A stretch of DNA of 64,000 nucleotides. Origin: Caballeronia arationis. Its GTDB lineage: Bacteria > Pseudomonadota > Gammaproteobacteria > Burkholderiales > Burkholderiaceae. Location: NCBI RefSeq assembly GCF_001544975.2, contig NZ_FCOG02000001.1, forward strand, positions 1 to 64,000, given 5' to 3'. Shown here piece after piece: positions 18,416 to 27,662 of this stretch. The notes under the pieces are model-generated. The model worked only from the letters and a program-made list of their open reading frames with translations. It ran no database searches and was not told the origin of the DNA. Each line of letters opens with the position of its first letter. The first letter of the stretch is position 1. A program made the translations under genes and the position numbers.

Positions 18416-19039
18416 TCAGTGCCGCACGAGCGCCATCATCGCGCCGAAACCGGCGAAGACACCGCCCGTCAGACGATTGAATGCCTTCGCAACGTTGCGA
18501 TTCTTGAGCGTCGCGCCGATGCGCGTGCCCAGCCCGGCGTAAAGCAAATACCAGCTCACTTCGATCACCGCGAACGTCGAGACGAGCATGCCGAACTGCG
18601 GCAGCGTAGGACGGCTGGCATCGATGAACTGCGGCAGCAGCGCGGCCGCGAACAGGATCGACTTCGGATTGCTGCTCGCGACGAGAAAGCCGTTGCGAAA
18701 AAGCGCGCGCGGCGACCGGGCGGCGGGATCGACGACAGGCATCTCTGCCTCCTGGACCTTCGCGCGCCAGCTTTTCACGCCGAGCCACACCAGATAAGCC
18801 GCACCGACGAAGCGCAGCGTGTCGAACATCGCGGGCCACGCTTCGAGAAACACCCCGAGCCCGGCCGCCGACACCGACAGCATCAGCACCAGCGCCGTCA
18901 GACAGCCGGCCATCGTCGCGCTGGATCGCCGCAAGCCGTGGCGCGCGCCGTGCGTCATCACGAGCAGCATGTTCGGCCCGGGAATCGCCGCGATCACGAA
19001 GACGGTGGCAACAAAAAGCCACCAGGTATGCAGGTTCAT
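18416..19039 (-). CDS. LysE/RhtB-family amino acid exporter
   Basis: A 207-residue inner-membrane protein with about six helices. The family pattern near the N-terminus is AAIPGPNMLLVMTHGARHGL, followed by MAGCLTALVLMLSVSAAGLG, and FLVASSNPKSILFAAALLPQ in the middle. Members export amino acids or homoserine lactone. I use ATG 19039; an in-frame GTG at 19051 is possible. It is divergent from nothing close and stands alone. Substrate unknown. Confidence 0.9.
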   Translation of the reverse strand: MNLHTWWLFVATVFVIAAIPGPNMLLVMTHGARHGLRRSSATMAGCLTALVLMLSVSAAGLGVFLEAWPAMFDTLRFVGAAYLVWLGVKSWRAKVQEAEMPVVDPAARSPRALFRNGFLVASSNPKSILFAAALLPQFIDASRPTLPQFGMLVSTFAVIEVSWYLLYAGLGTRIGATLKNRNVAKAFNRLTGGVFAGFGAMMALVRH

Positions 19040-19134
19040 CGCGGCGCGCACAAATATTGAGATAGGACCGGATTATGCCGGTTGTACGCGCCGCCGACTA
19101 TGAAATGCCGCGCCGATTCACGTTAGTTGACAAT

Positions 19135-20007
19135 TCAGCGTCCGGCGCGCCGTACTGCCACTTCGCCGAGCACGGCGAAATCCTTGTCGCCGCCGCCGTG
19201 CGCGATGGCATCGATCAGGCTGTCGCGCAGGAGGCTGCCGATCGGCAGCGGCGTGTCAACGGCTTCCGCCGCCGCGAGCGCGAGCCGCACGTCTTTCAGC
19301 CCGAGCCGCGCCTTGAAGAGCGCCGGTTCGTAACGGCGCTCCGCGATCATCTTCCCGTAGCCCTGATAGACCGGTCCGGGAAAGAGCGTGTTCGTGATGA
19401 TGTCGAGGAACGACTGCGTCTCGATGCCGTGCCCCGACACCAGCGCCGCCGCCTCGCCGAAGGTTTCGATCGCCGAGGCCAGCATGAAATTGGCCGCCAG
19501 CTTGAGCACGTTCGCGTGCTGCGGCTCCCGGCCGACACGCCAGGTCTTCTGGCCGATCGCATCGAAGATGGGCTGGACGCGCTCTATCGCGTCGTCGGCG
19601 CCCGCGGCGAGGATGTTGAGCTTGCCCGCCGCCGCGACGTCCGGCCGGCCGAGCACCGGCGCCGCCACATACGCGACGCCATGCTGCGCGTGAAGTTCGG
19701 CCAGTTCGCCCGCGAGCGCGGCCGAGATCGTCGCCATGTTCACGTGGACGAGCCCTTTCGGCGCGTGCTTGAGCAAGCCACCATCGATCAGCACCGAGCG
19801 CAGCGCGGAATCGTCGGCGAGCATGGAAAACGCGGCGTCGCCGGCGAAGGCCTGCTCAGGCGTATCGACCACGGTTGCGCCCTGGTCCGCCAGCGCCTTC
19901 GTGCGATCGCGCGAGCGATTCCAGACGCGCACCGTGTGGCCCGCCTTCAGCGCGTTGCCCGCGATCGCGCCGCCCATTTCGCCGAGTCCGATGAAACCGA
20001 TGTCCAT
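19135..20007 (-). CDS. NAD(P)-dependent oxidoreductase, 3-hydroxyisobutyrate dehydrogenase family
   Basis: A 290-residue beta-hydroxyacid dehydrogenase. The Rossmann motif GFIGLGEMGGAIAGNALKAG begins at residue 4, and the substrate loop VAAPVLGRPDVAAAGKLNIL and catalytic lysine region VLKLAANFMLAS are present. AAGGAG precedes ATG 20007. Relatives reduce succinic semialdehyde, glyoxylate or tartronate semialdehyde; the exact substrate cannot be read from sequence. It is divergent from the Mut7-C gene across 105 bp. Confidence 0.9.
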   Translation of the reverse strand: MDIGFIGLGEMGGAIAGNALKAGHTVRVWNRSRDRTKALADQGATVVDTPEQAFAGDAAFSMLADDSALRSVLIDGGLLKHAPKGLVHVNMATISAALAGELAELHAQHGVAYVAAPVLGRPDVAAAGKLNILAAGADDAIERVQPIFDAIGQKTWRVGREPQHANVLKLAANFMLASAIETFGEAAALVSGHGIETQSFLDIITNTLFPGPVYQGYGKMIAERRYEPALFKARLGLKDVRLALAAAEAVDTPLPIGSLLRDSLIDAIAHGGGDKDFAVLGEVAVRRAGR

Positions 20008-20112
20008 GTCGTGCTCCTTTCTTTTCTTGCACAAACCGTTGAAGAAAGCTGGAGCGCCAGTAGAGCACATCGATTCGAAGCATGCAGCGCCGAGCGATGC
20101 GATACTCGTCGC

Positions 20113-20871
20113 ATGGTTCATGCACGCTTTCGTTTCCACCGCGATCTGAACGAATTCCTCGCGCGGCCGCAGCGCGAGCGCGCGTTCGACTGCGCGTGCG
20201 CAAAGGCTTCGTCGACAAAGCACATGATCGAGGCGCTCGGCGTGCCGCATACGGAAGTCGAGCTGATCGTGCAGAACGGCCGGCCGGCCGGTTTCGACGC
20301 GCCCATCGCGCAAGGCGACCTGATCGAGGTCTATCCGAAGCGCGCCGTGCCCAACGATATGCGCGCGGGCTCGCTGCTGTTGCGGCCGCCGCTCGATCCC
20401 GCGCGCATTCGTTTCGTCGCGGATGCGCATCTGGGTGCGCTCGCACAACTGTTGCGGCTCGCCGGTTTCGACACGCGCTATGACAACAACTTCCCCGACG
20501 ACGAAATCGAGCGTCTGGCGCTCGACGAAGAGCGCGTCGTCCTGACGCGCGACCGCGAGTTGCTCAAGCGCCGCTCGGTCGTGCACGGCTGCTACGTGCG
20601 CGCGCTGCAGGCCGACGCACAGTGGCGCGAAATCGCCGAACGGCTCGACTTGCTGCCGCATGTGCGCGCGTTCCGGCTGTGCCTGATGTGCAACGCACCG
20701 CTGCGGCCGGCGCATTCCCACGATCTCGTTGGCCGCGTGCCGGAAGGCGTGCGCGAGCGGCACACGCGCTTCGTCACGTGCGACGTTTGCCGGCGCGTAT
20801 TCTGGGAAGGCTCGCACTGGAAGCGGATGTGCGAGCGCGTCGCGTCGCTTGCGGACACGAGCCGCGCGTGA
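20113..20871 (+). CDS. Mut7-C RNase-domain protein with N-terminal ubiquitin-like domain
   Basis: A 252-residue protein. Residues 1-80 form the Mut7-C ubiquitin-like domain (MVHARFRFHRDLNEFL to DLIEVYPKR). Residues 98-240 match the Mut7-C RNase domain, a PIN-like fold, with acidic residues at D104 and D147 and a zinc ribbon formed by C190/C193 (LCLMCNAPL) and C223/C226 (TCDVC). Family members are predicted RNases; the target is unknown. I chose ATG 20113 because the domain starts there. Confidence 0.9.
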   Translation: MVHARFRFHRDLNEFLARPQRERAFDCACAKASSTKHMIEALGVPHTEVELIVQNGRPAGFDAPIAQGDLIEVYPKRAVPNDMRAGSLLLRPPLDPARIRFVADAHLGALAQLLRLAGFDTRYDNNFPDDEIERLALDEERVVLTRDRELLKRRSVVHGCYVRALQADAQWREIAERLDLLPHVRAFRLCLMCNAPLRPAHSHDLVGRVPEGVRERHTRFVTCDVCRRVFWEGSHWKRMCERVASLADTSRA

Positions 20872-20961
20872 GTTGCGAATGAGTCGCGATGATGAGCGCG
20901 GCGCAACCTTACGTACAATACGCGTCCTCCCAGACGTTCAACCTATTGCCCGGAGCTTCGC

Positions 20962-21234
20962 GTGAAGAAATTCGACCTCGAAAAGAACAAGGCGCTCAAG
21001 CTCGCCAACGACCTGAAGCACAGCAGCGCCGCGAAATTCGGCGTCGCTGGCGCGCAGCCGAAGCTGGATCGCCGCGAGCAGCGCCGCATCGATCAGGAAA
21101 AGGGCCTCGTGCCGTTCGCCTGCAAGCTCGACGCCACGCTCGTCAGGCAGTTGCAGGAACGCGCCGCCACGCATGAAGGCGGCATGCCGGAAGCGCTCGC
21201 CGAACTGCTGGTCGCAGCCGGACTGACGCGCTGA
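20962..21234 (+). CDS. Small conserved protein of unknown function
   Basis: A 90-residue basic protein beginning at GTG 20962 with CGGAG ten bases upstream. It is rich in K, R and E in the first half (FDLEKNKALKLANDLKHSSA, LDRREQRRIDQEKG) and ends with a helical segment. I recall similar short proteins in Burkholderiales without a named function. It shares a convergent terminator with the cupin gene. Confidence 0.65.
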   Translation: MKKFDLEKNKALKLANDLKHSSAAKFGVAGAQPKLDRREQRRIDQEKGLVPFACKLDATLVRQLQERAATHEGGMPEALAELLVAAGLTR

Positions 21235-21239
21235 AAGGC

Positions 21240-21268
21240 GCAGCGTCGCTCAGACGCTGCCCTCTTTT
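21240..21268 (+). terminator. Terminator overlapping the stop codon of the convergent cupin gene
   Basis: Perfect 8-bp stem GCAGCGTC (21240-21247) with GACGCTGC (21253-21260), then CCTCTTTTT. The loop holds the cupin stop codon (21250-21252, minus strand). Confidence 0.75.
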
Positions 21269-21561
21269 TCGATCACCAGGATGCGCGCTTCACCGACCGG
21301 CTCGGCGAAGTGCTCGTCGCCCGCCTGCGCGTGGAAGATGTCGCCGGCCTTGAGCGTCAGCGTGTCTTCGCGTCCCTCGCGGCGCACGTGCATCTTCACT
21401 TCGCCGTGCATCACGGCGAAGACTTCCTCGCCGTCGTTGACGTGCCACTTGTACGGCTTGTTCGTCCAGTGAAGGCGGCACGTAATGCCGTTCATCGTGC
21501 AGACATCGAGTGCGCCCCAGGCGCGCCCGGCGGTAAATCGTTCGCTTTCGATTACTTTCAT
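21250..21561 (-). CDS. Cupin-domain protein
   Basis: A 103-residue single-cupin protein. The barrel shows YKWHVNDGEEVFAVMHGEVK and a second motif in LKAGDIFHAQAGDEHFAEPV, with histidines suited to metal binding. It starts at ATG 21561, ten bases after the stop of the MHS transporter gene, so the pair is probably one transcript. The cupin may act on the transported compound, but no substrate can be named. Confidence 0.8.
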   Translation of the reverse strand: MKVIESERFTAGRAWGALDVCTMNGITCRLHWTNKPYKWHVNDGEEVFAVMHGEVKMHVRREGREDTLTLKAGDIFHAQAGDEHFAEPVGEARILVIEKEGSV

Positions 21562-21571
21562 GGCTGTCAAT

Positions 21572-22879
21572 TCATCGGGTAAGTTCGCGCGCCTCGTCGA
21601 CGTCGACATGACGCGTCGCAGGAATGCAGGCCACCGCGATCAGTGACAGTGCGATGCCCGCCATCACGTAGAACGTCGGCGCGAGCTGCGATTCTGTCGT
21701 GTTGATGAGCCACGTCACGATGAACTGTCCGAAGCCGCCGAAGATCATCACCGCGACGTTGTACGCGAGCGAGAGGCCGGTCGAGCGAATGTGCGTGGGG
21801 AAAAGCTCCGCGATCAGCGCGCCGAACGGCCCGTAGTAGCCGGACAGCGTAATCGACAGGACCGCCTGTACGATCACGAGCCGCAGCACGCTCGGCTCGG
21901 CGGCGAGCCACGCGAAAAGCGGATAGATGATCACAAGGCTGACGAACAGGGACCACAGCGACAGCCCCTTCCTGCCGATGCGGTCGGACCACGCGCCCGC
22001 GATCGGCGAGAGCACGGTCAAAAGCAGGTTGCCGACGATCAGCGCCGTGAACGACTGCCCGAACGGCAGCTTCAGTTGCTTGACGGCGAAGGTCGGAAGA
22101 TAGCCGATGAACACATAGACCGTGACCGTCAGCGCGATCACCGAGCCGAGTCCGCACAGCACTTCGCGGGTGTGTCCGCGAAAGACTTCGCCGAGCGTCG
22201 CGCGCCGGGCCGTCTTCTTCGCGTGGAGGAACGCTTCCGTGTCCGTCATGTTGCGGCGGATGTAGAAGCCGACCGGCCCGATGACGAGGCCGAGAACGAA
22301 CGGCACGCGCCATCCCCACGAATTGAGCGCTTCTGGCGACATGCCGCGCGAGATCGCGGCACCGACGACCGCGCCGAGCAACAACGCCGCCGCCTGGCTC
22401 GCCATCTGGAAGCTGCCGTAGAAGCCGCGCTTCGAGAACGGCGCGGCTTCGATCAGAAGTGCGGTCGAACTGCCGAACTCGCCGCCCGCCGAGAAACCCT
22501 GCAGAAGCCGCGCACACACGATGATGAGCGGCCCGCCGACGCCGATCGCCGAATAGGGCGGCGCAATCGCGAGCAGCAGGATGCCGAGCGTCATCAGCGC
22601 GATGACGAGCGTAAGCGCCGCCTTGCGGCCGGCGCGATCAGCGTAGAGTCCGAGGACGATGCCGCCCACCGGACGCATAACGAAGGCGACGCCGAAGGTC
22701 GCGGTGGTCAGGAGAATCGACGAATAGTCGCTGTGGCTCGGGAAGAACAGTTGCGCGATCACGACGGTCATGAAACCGAACACCGTGAAGTCGTACCACT
22801 CGAGCGCATTGCCGATGACAGCGGCCGCGACGGCGCGGACATTGGGTGGCCGGACTGCCTTGCGATTCACCGTTCCCAT
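21572..22879 (-). CDS. MFS transporter, metabolite:H+ symporter (MHS) type
   Basis: A 435-residue carrier with about 12 helices. MHS hallmarks are NALEWYDFTVFGFMTVVIAQ near the start, GLYADRAGRKAALTL after helix 2, and LLQGFSAGGEFGSSTALLIE. Relatives move proline, betaine, citrate, ketoglutarate or shikimate with protons. Start ATG 22879 has GGGGAG upstream. It is followed closely by the cupin gene. The substrate is unknown. Confidence 0.92.
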   Translation of the reverse strand: MGTVNRKAVRPPNVRAVAAAVIGNALEWYDFTVFGFMTVVIAQLFFPSHSDYSSILLTTATFGVAFVMRPVGGIVLGLYADRAGRKAALTLVIALMTLGILLLAIAPPYSAIGVGGPLIIVCARLLQGFSAGGEFGSSTALLIEAAPFSKRGFYGSFQMASQAAALLLGAVVGAAISRGMSPEALNSWGWRVPFVLGLVIGPVGFYIRRNMTDTEAFLHAKKTARRATLGEVFRGHTREVLCGLGSVIALTVTVYVFIGYLPTFAVKQLKLPFGQSFTALIVGNLLLTVLSPIAGAWSDRIGRKGLSLWSLFVSLVIIYPLFAWLAAEPSVLRLVIVQAVLSITLSGYYGPFGALIAELFPTHIRSTGLSLAYNVAVMIFGGFGQFIVTWLINTTESQLAPTFYVMAGIALSLIAVACIPATRHVDVDEARELTR

Positions 22880-23001
22880 GAATTCTCCCCGCCCGTCGGG
22901 CGCACTGCCTCGGTTGTATTGTCCACCGGGCGCGAATTCGGCGCCTGACGGTTTTGTGCCTTGGCGAGTGTAAATAGGGCGCGCAACGTTATCAAGCGAC
23001 G

Positions 23002-23037
23002 AAAAAAGCGCGCTCGACCGCAAGGCCGGCGCGCTTT
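23002..23037 (-). terminator. Rho-independent terminator after the HiPIP gene
   Basis: Stem GCGCGC (23008-23013) with GCGCGC (23029-23034), extended by AAA/TTT and an inner imperfect stem. On the minus strand it runs into TTTTTT, so it fits the HiPIP gene ending at 23098. Confidence 0.75.
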
Positions 23038-23097
23038 CATTCTTTTCTTTTTTTGCTTCTCTAGTGCTCTCAGGTCTGCAACGGCCAACTCGCTAAA

Positions 23098-23412
23098 TCA
23101 GGCCTTCTTGTTGTACGCGCTGCACCATCCCTTCGATGCCACCTGCTTGTTGGCGAACATCGGGCACGGCGCCCAAGCGTCGGTCGCCTTGCCCTGGTAG
23201 AAGGAACAGTTGCCGCAATCCTGCCCGGGAACAAATTTCGTGTACTTGGCCTTGTCGACCTTGCTCGCGTCGTGCTTGTAGCCGAGCGCCTGAGCGGTCG
23301 GATCGCTTTCCTCGACCTTGGCGGCGTCGGCGGCGAAGGCGGCGGGGCCAAGCGCCAGCGTCGAGGCCACACCGATACTCGAAATCAGAAACGTTCGACG
23401 GGATGTCTTCAT
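23098..23412 (-). CDS. High-potential iron-sulfur protein (HiPIP)
   Basis: A 104-residue exported electron carrier. The start has a Tat-type signal (KTSRRTFLISSIGVASTLAL), as HiPIPs are exported folded. The four 4Fe-4S ligands are C66, C69, C83 and C97, in the classic C-x2-C-x13-C-x13-C spacing. HiPIPs pass single electrons in the periplasm between respiratory or photosynthetic complexes. The gene is a single transcript with a terminator; its partner is not evident. Confidence 0.95.
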   Translation of the reverse strand: MKTSRRTFLISSIGVASTLALGPAAFAADAAKVEESDPTAQALGYKHDASKVDKAKYTKFVPGQDCGNCSFYQGKATDAWAPCPMFANKQVASKGWCSAYNKKA

Positions 23413-23526
23413 GATGCTCGCTCCTTGTATTGGGGGGACGTGCCGTTCTGACGACGGCGACGTCCGAGCATAACAACGCGAAGCGGCAACAGACAGCCCA
23501 AATGTTATAGATAAGGGAATGCAGGA

Positions 23527-24633
23527 TCAGGGCGGCGGGAGCATGTCGGCGACCCGTTCGGCGATCGCGAGCGACGCCGTCAGCCCCGGCGACTCGATGC
23601 CGAACAGATTCACGAGCCCGCGCACGCCATGTGCGGATTTCCCCTGAATCATGAAGTCGGCGGCGCTCTGGCCCGGCCCCGAGAGCTTCGGCCGGATGCC
23701 CGCGTAGGCCGGCTGCAGCGCGCCGTCGGGCAGGCCCGGCCAGTACGCGCGGATCGCCGCATAGAACGCGTTCGCGCGTTGCGGATCGACGTCGTAACTG
23801 ATCGACTGCACCCATTCGACGTCCGGCCCGAACTTCGCCTGGCCGCCGAGATCGATGGTCAGATGCACGCCCAGGCCCGCTTCGTTGGGCATCGGATAGA
23901 TCAGGCGGTCGAACGGCGCGCGCCCGCTCACGCTGAAATAGTTGCCCTTCGCGAAGTAGAGCGGCGGGACGTGGCGGTCGTCGAGACCGTGGATTTTCCG
24001 GGCGATGTCGTTCGCGTGCAGGCCCGCGCTGTTGATGAGCTGCGCCGCGCGCAGCCGCGCGGGCGACTCGCCGCCGGTATCGATGATGAAGCAGCCCTCG
24101 CGCGCGTCGATCGCGGTGACGGGCGTGCGAAACGCGATGTTCGCGCCGTCGCGCTCCGCGTCGCCTTGCAGCGCGAGCATGTACTGATGGCTGTCGACGA
24201 TGCCGGTCTGCGGCGAATACACCGCCGCGACGCACTGGAGCTGCGGCTCCATCGCCGCCGCCTCGGCGCCGGAGAGACGCTCCAGCCCCGTGACGTGATT
24301 TTCGATGCCCTTTTGCTCGATCGCTGCGAGCTGCGGCAGTTGATTGCGCGCGGTGGCCACCAGCAGCTTCCCGCAGCGCTGATGCGGCACGCCGTGCGAC
24401 TCGCAGAATTCATAGAGCATTGCGCGGCCGCGCACGCAGAGTTCCGCCTTGAGCGAACCGCGCGGGTAGTAGATGCCAGCGTGGATCACTTCGCTGTTGC
24501 GCGAGCTCGTGCCGATCCCGATGCCTTCCTCTCCTTCCAGTACGACGACTTCGCGCCCGCGCGCTGCGAGCGCCCGGGCGATGGCGAGCCCGACGGCGCC
24601 CGCACCGATGACTACACATTCGATCTGGTCCAT
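23527..24633 (-). CDS. FAD-dependent oxidoreductase, L-2-hydroxyglutarate oxidase-like
   Basis: A 368-residue DAO-family flavoprotein. The FAD dinucleotide motif is [20 protein letters not shown] at residues 7-26, followed by [20 protein letters not shown], a stretch typical of LhgO/YgaF. LhgO oxidises L-2-hydroxyglutarate to 2-oxoglutarate and passes electrons to the quinone pool. Related glycerol-3-phosphate and glycine oxidases cannot be excluded. It lies alone upstream of the HiPIP gene with 114 bp between. Confidence 0.85.
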   Translation of the reverse strand: MDQIECVVIGAGAVGLAIARALAARGREVVVLEGEEGIGIGTSSRNSEVIHAGIYYPRGSLKAELCVRGRAMLYEFCESHGVPHQRCGKLLVATARNQLPQLAAIEQKGIENHVTGLERLSGAEAAAMEPQLQCVAAVYSPQTGIVDSHQYMLALQGDAERDGANIAFRTPVTAIDAREGCFIIDTGGESPARLRAAQLINSAGLHANDIARKIHGLDDRHVPPLYFAKGNYFSVSGRAPFDRLIYPMPNEAGLGVHLTIDLGGQAKFGPDVEWVQSISYDVDPQRANAFYAAIRAYWPGLPDGALQPAYAGIRPKLSGPGQSAADFMIQGKSAHGVRGLVNLFGIESPGLTASLAIAERVADMLPPP

Positions 24634-24818
24634 GTCTTTTCCGTCGCAGGTTCAATCAATCCATTCTACTTTCTGGACTATTGCGTGTTGCACAACAACG
24701 GAACGTGAATTACACCGCGTTATGAAATGATTCACGAAAAGGCAAGAAATAACGGGATTGGTGCCAAAAGATCCGGGTTTAGATGGCCTTTTTGGCAAGT
24801 TTTAAAAATCACGCCCTT

Positions 24819-25796
24819 TCAGAATCCGATCGCTTTCTTACGTGAGTGCGTGTCGATCTGGATGTCGCCAGCTTCGACATGATGCCGCCCGCCGATGCGC
24901 GCGTTGCCGAACGCGTTCAACATCGCCCGGCGCATCGCTCGCGGGGACGCCTTCGTGAGCGCGTCGAGCGGGGCGTCGCCGAGCGTTTCCGGGAAGCACC
25001 GCCCCCAAGCGTGCGCATTGCGAATCTCGTCGTAGATCGCCTGCGCGATGCGCCGCGCGCCGTCGCGGTCGGGCGGCGGAATCTCGTAGACGTTCATGCG
25101 GTTCAAAAGCGGCTCGGGGATCGCGCGGGCGTCGTTCGCGGTCGCGATCCAGACGACGTTGCCCGCGTTGATCGGCACTTCGGCGAATTCGTCGATGAAG
25201 CATTGCGCCGTATCGTGTTCGAGCAGCGCGTAGAGCGCACCGAGCGGATCGTATTGGGCGTCGCCGGTGGCCTTGTCGATTTCGTCGACGGTGATGACGG
25301 GGTTTGCGTAGCTGCCGTTGACGAGCGCGTCGAAGACCTTGCCCGGCTTGGCGTTGCGCCATTGCGACGACGCGCCCGACAGGATCCAGCCCGCCGTGAG
25401 CGAACTCATCGCGACGTAGTGGCAGGTCGTGCCGAGCAGGCGCGCGAGTTGTTTCGCGAAGTGCGTCTTGCCGATGCCGGGTTCGCCGAGCAGCAGCATC
25501 GGCATGAGTTCGAGGCGATCGTCGGTTTCGAGGCAGAGCGCGATCTGCTTGCGAATGTCGGCGAGTGGTTCCTCGAAGTTCGGCAGGCTGGCGACCAGAT
25601 CGTCGATCGACGGCATGCGGTTCGGCTTCACGCAAAAGCGCAGGTTGCCGACCTTGAGCATCTTTTCATAGGTGGCGCGCAGCGCTTCGCTGGCGCCGTC
25701 GGAGAGATCGTTGAGTGCGGTCTCGACGTCGTCCAGACTGTAGACCTTGCTGAACGATGCGACCGCGAGTTCCTGTTTGACCACGGCTGTCGTCAT
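24819..25796 (-). CDS. Lon-like AAA ATPase without a protease domain
   Basis: A 325-residue AAA+ ATPase. Walker A is LLGEPGIGKTHFAK, Walker B is PVITVDEIDKAT, and the sensor/arginine region reads VWIATANDARAIPEPLLNRM. These spellings are close to the AAA module of Lon, but there is no N-terminal substrate domain and no serine-lysine protease domain. It may remodel a protein for another protease or act as an assembly factor. The start ATG 25796 has GGGGTG upstream. No partner gene is adjacent. Confidence 0.85.
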   Translation of the reverse strand: MTTAVVKQELAVASFSKVYSLDDVETALNDLSDGASEALRATYEKMLKVGNLRFCVKPNRMPSIDDLVASLPNFEEPLADIRKQIALCLETDDRLELMPMLLLGEPGIGKTHFAKQLARLLGTTCHYVAMSSLTAGWILSGASSQWRNAKPGKVFDALVNGSYANPVITVDEIDKATGDAQYDPLGALYALLEHDTAQCFIDEFAEVPINAGNVVWIATANDARAIPEPLLNRMNVYEIPPPDRDGARRIAQAIYDEIRNAHAWGRCFPETLGDAPLDALTKASPRAMRRAMLNAFGNARIGGRHHVEAGDIQIDTHSRKKAIGF

Positions 25797-26282
25797 GTCA
25801 CACCCCGTCGTTTTCTGTAGTCGATAAGGCCAGTGTATCGACGACAAAAGGCGGCGCAAGCGAGCAGTCGGAGGGGTTTGCTGCTAATTGTGGGGGGACC
25901 TGCCCGGCCCTGAGGATATCGTTACAGCGCCCCGGGCAGAAAATGGGTGCTTGCGTGGCCGGCCAGCCCTGATCAACTCTGACGCGATAAATATCCCTGA
26001 TCACGTCATAAAGTATGGAGAAAACACTTCCCGCCAAGCGCTAGTATCATCGACACGTTCTGACCCGGATCGAACCGCCAGCCATCGGGTTCGGATCGTG
26101 CTCCCGCAAGCGAAGCGCCCTCGGCGATTGCATTGCGGGCATCCGGACCAAATTACGGGAGGACACGCAACAGGCGTCCGGCTGAACCCGCCGACCGTCG
26201 CGGTGTCACAAATACGTTCCCGACCAACGGGCCGCGCTGGCGAAAGCCGCGCGAACGCTCGCTTTCCTGGAGAAGACTTCCG
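25797..26282. other. Intergenic region upstream of an exported-protein gene
   Basis: A 486-bp gap between divergent genes. An imperfect inverted repeat, GATCGAACC at about 26069 with GGTTCGGATC at about 26088, lies inside it. The region has no recognised gene; it probably holds two promoters and a long leader for the gene at 26283. Confidence 0.4.
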
Positions 26283-26801
26283 ATGCTGAACCCGCGCGCC
26301 ATCCGTCTGCCGATTCTGCTGCTCGCCGGCGCGTCGCTCGCCGCGGCGCTTACCGCCCACGCGCAGAGCACCTCGCAGCCGGTGAAATGGGAATTGCAGG
26401 TAATGCGCGACGGCGAGCAGATTGACTCTTTCTCAGCGACCACCAACGTCGGCCAGGCGCGCACCGACACGCATCACAACGTGGTGAAGAACAGCGTGGG
26501 CTGTGCCGACAAACCCGCCGGCGACATCGACCTGCAACGCACCCTCACGGTCTCGCCGATCCACGCGAGCGCCGACGACATCACCCTTTCGATCGATGCC
26601 CAGGAAACGCTCCAGGACGACGCGTCGCGCGCGACCACGCAGGGCTGCAAGCTGCCGCCGCAGCCGCGCGTCGTGAACGCGTCGCATCCGGGACTCATCC
26701 TCAAGCCCGGTGAATGGTCGAGCTGGCAGATCATCGACAAAGACCCGTCGCTCGCTTATCGCGTACGTGCCAGCCTCAACACCACTGCGGCGGCCCAATG
26801 A
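26283..26801 (+). CDS. Exported protein of unknown function
   Basis: A 172-residue protein with a clear signal peptide (IRLPILLLAGASLAAALTAH, cleavage after AHA). The mature part is predicted to be mostly beta, with two cysteines (SVGCADKP and TQGCKLPP) that could pair. The ATG at 26283 is preceded by TGGAGAAG. The mature segment KWELQVMRDGEQIDSF suggests a small periplasmic beta-protein. I do not recognise a named family. It precedes the EEP gene by 44 bp on the same strand, so they may share a transcript. Confidence 0.75.
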   Translation: MLNPRAIRLPILLLAGASLAAALTAHAQSTSQPVKWELQVMRDGEQIDSFSATTNVGQARTDTHHNVVKNSVGCADKPAGDIDLQRTLTVSPIHASADDITLSIDAQETLQDDASRATTQGCKLPPQPRVVNASHPGLILKPGEWSSWQIIDKDPSLAYRVRASLNTTAAAQ

Positions 26802-26845
26802 CGGCCTGATCGAACCGATCCGAGCCGCACGACAACACCAAACGC

Positions 26846-27652
26846 ATGCGAAACCCCGACCATTTCCCGCCGAGCCTTCCTTCAGCGCATGAAACGCCCG
26901 ATTTCATCGCGGTGAGCTGGAATCTGCACAAGGGCCGCTCGCCGCTCGGGCTGCAGGCCTGGAGCGCCATGCAGCGCTGGGTTCAGTCCACCAACGCCGA
27001 CGCCTATTTCCTCCAGGAAGCGATGGCGCGGCGCATGCCCCAGCCGATGCTCGCCACGGGCTTCGGCAATCCGCTCGCCGGCCCGCCCGACGACATCTGG
27101 CATTGCCAGGCAACCGAAATCGCGCAGGCGCTCGAGCTTCAGATCGCGCTCGGGCCGAACGTGTTCAAGCCGTCTTGGCGACACGGCAATGCGATCCTTT
27201 CCCCGCATCCGCTGGATCTCTCAGGCCGCTGGGACATCTCGGCGCATCGCTTCGAGCGGCGCGGCCTGCTCGTCGCACGCGCGACGTTCGCCGGCCGCTC
27301 GATCACGCTGCTCTGCGCGCACCTCGCACTCACGCGCCAGGCGCGGCTGCGCCAGATGAACTGGATCGCGCACTGGATCGCGAAAGAGGCGCCGGACGGT
27401 CCGCTCGTGCTCGCGGGCGACTTCAACGACTGGCGCAACGATTCCGTGCCGCTCTTCGGCGAACTCGGCATGCATGAAGTTGCGACGCTGCTCGGCGAAT
27501 CGGGGCGGACGTTCCCGGCGTTTTCACCGGCGCTCGCGCTCGACAAGATGTTCGTGCGCGGCATGAGGCCGGTCGAATGGATCACGCCGACGCAGGACAC
27601 CGCGTGGCTCTCGGATCACCTTCCGTATATGGCGCGGCTGCGCGTGGAATGA
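26846..27652 (+). CDS. Endonuclease/exonuclease/phosphatase (EEP) family protein
   Basis: A 268-residue metal-dependent hydrolase. The EEP signatures are FIAVSWNLHKGRSPL near residue 20, YFLQEAMA, LLCAHLALT, LVLAGDFNDWRND and the terminal WLSDHLPYMARL. Members cut DNA, RNA, inositol phosphates or sphingolipids; the short form without a membrane segment is common in Proteobacteria and not assigned a substrate. It starts at ATG 26846. It is convergent with the receiver gene at 27663. Confidence 0.9.
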   Translation: MRNPDHFPPSLPSAHETPDFIAVSWNLHKGRSPLGLQAWSAMQRWVQSTNADAYFLQEAMARRMPQPMLATGFGNPLAGPPDDIWHCQATEIAQALELQIALGPNVFKPSWRHGNAILSPHPLDLSGRWDISAHRFERRGLLVARATFAGRSITLLCAHLALTRQARLRQMNWIAHWIAKEAPDGPLVLAGDFNDWRNDSVPLFGELGMHEVATLLGESGRTFPAFSPALALDKMFVRGMRPVEWITPTQDTAWLSDHLPYMARLRVE

Positions 27653-27662
27653 CGACCGCCGA

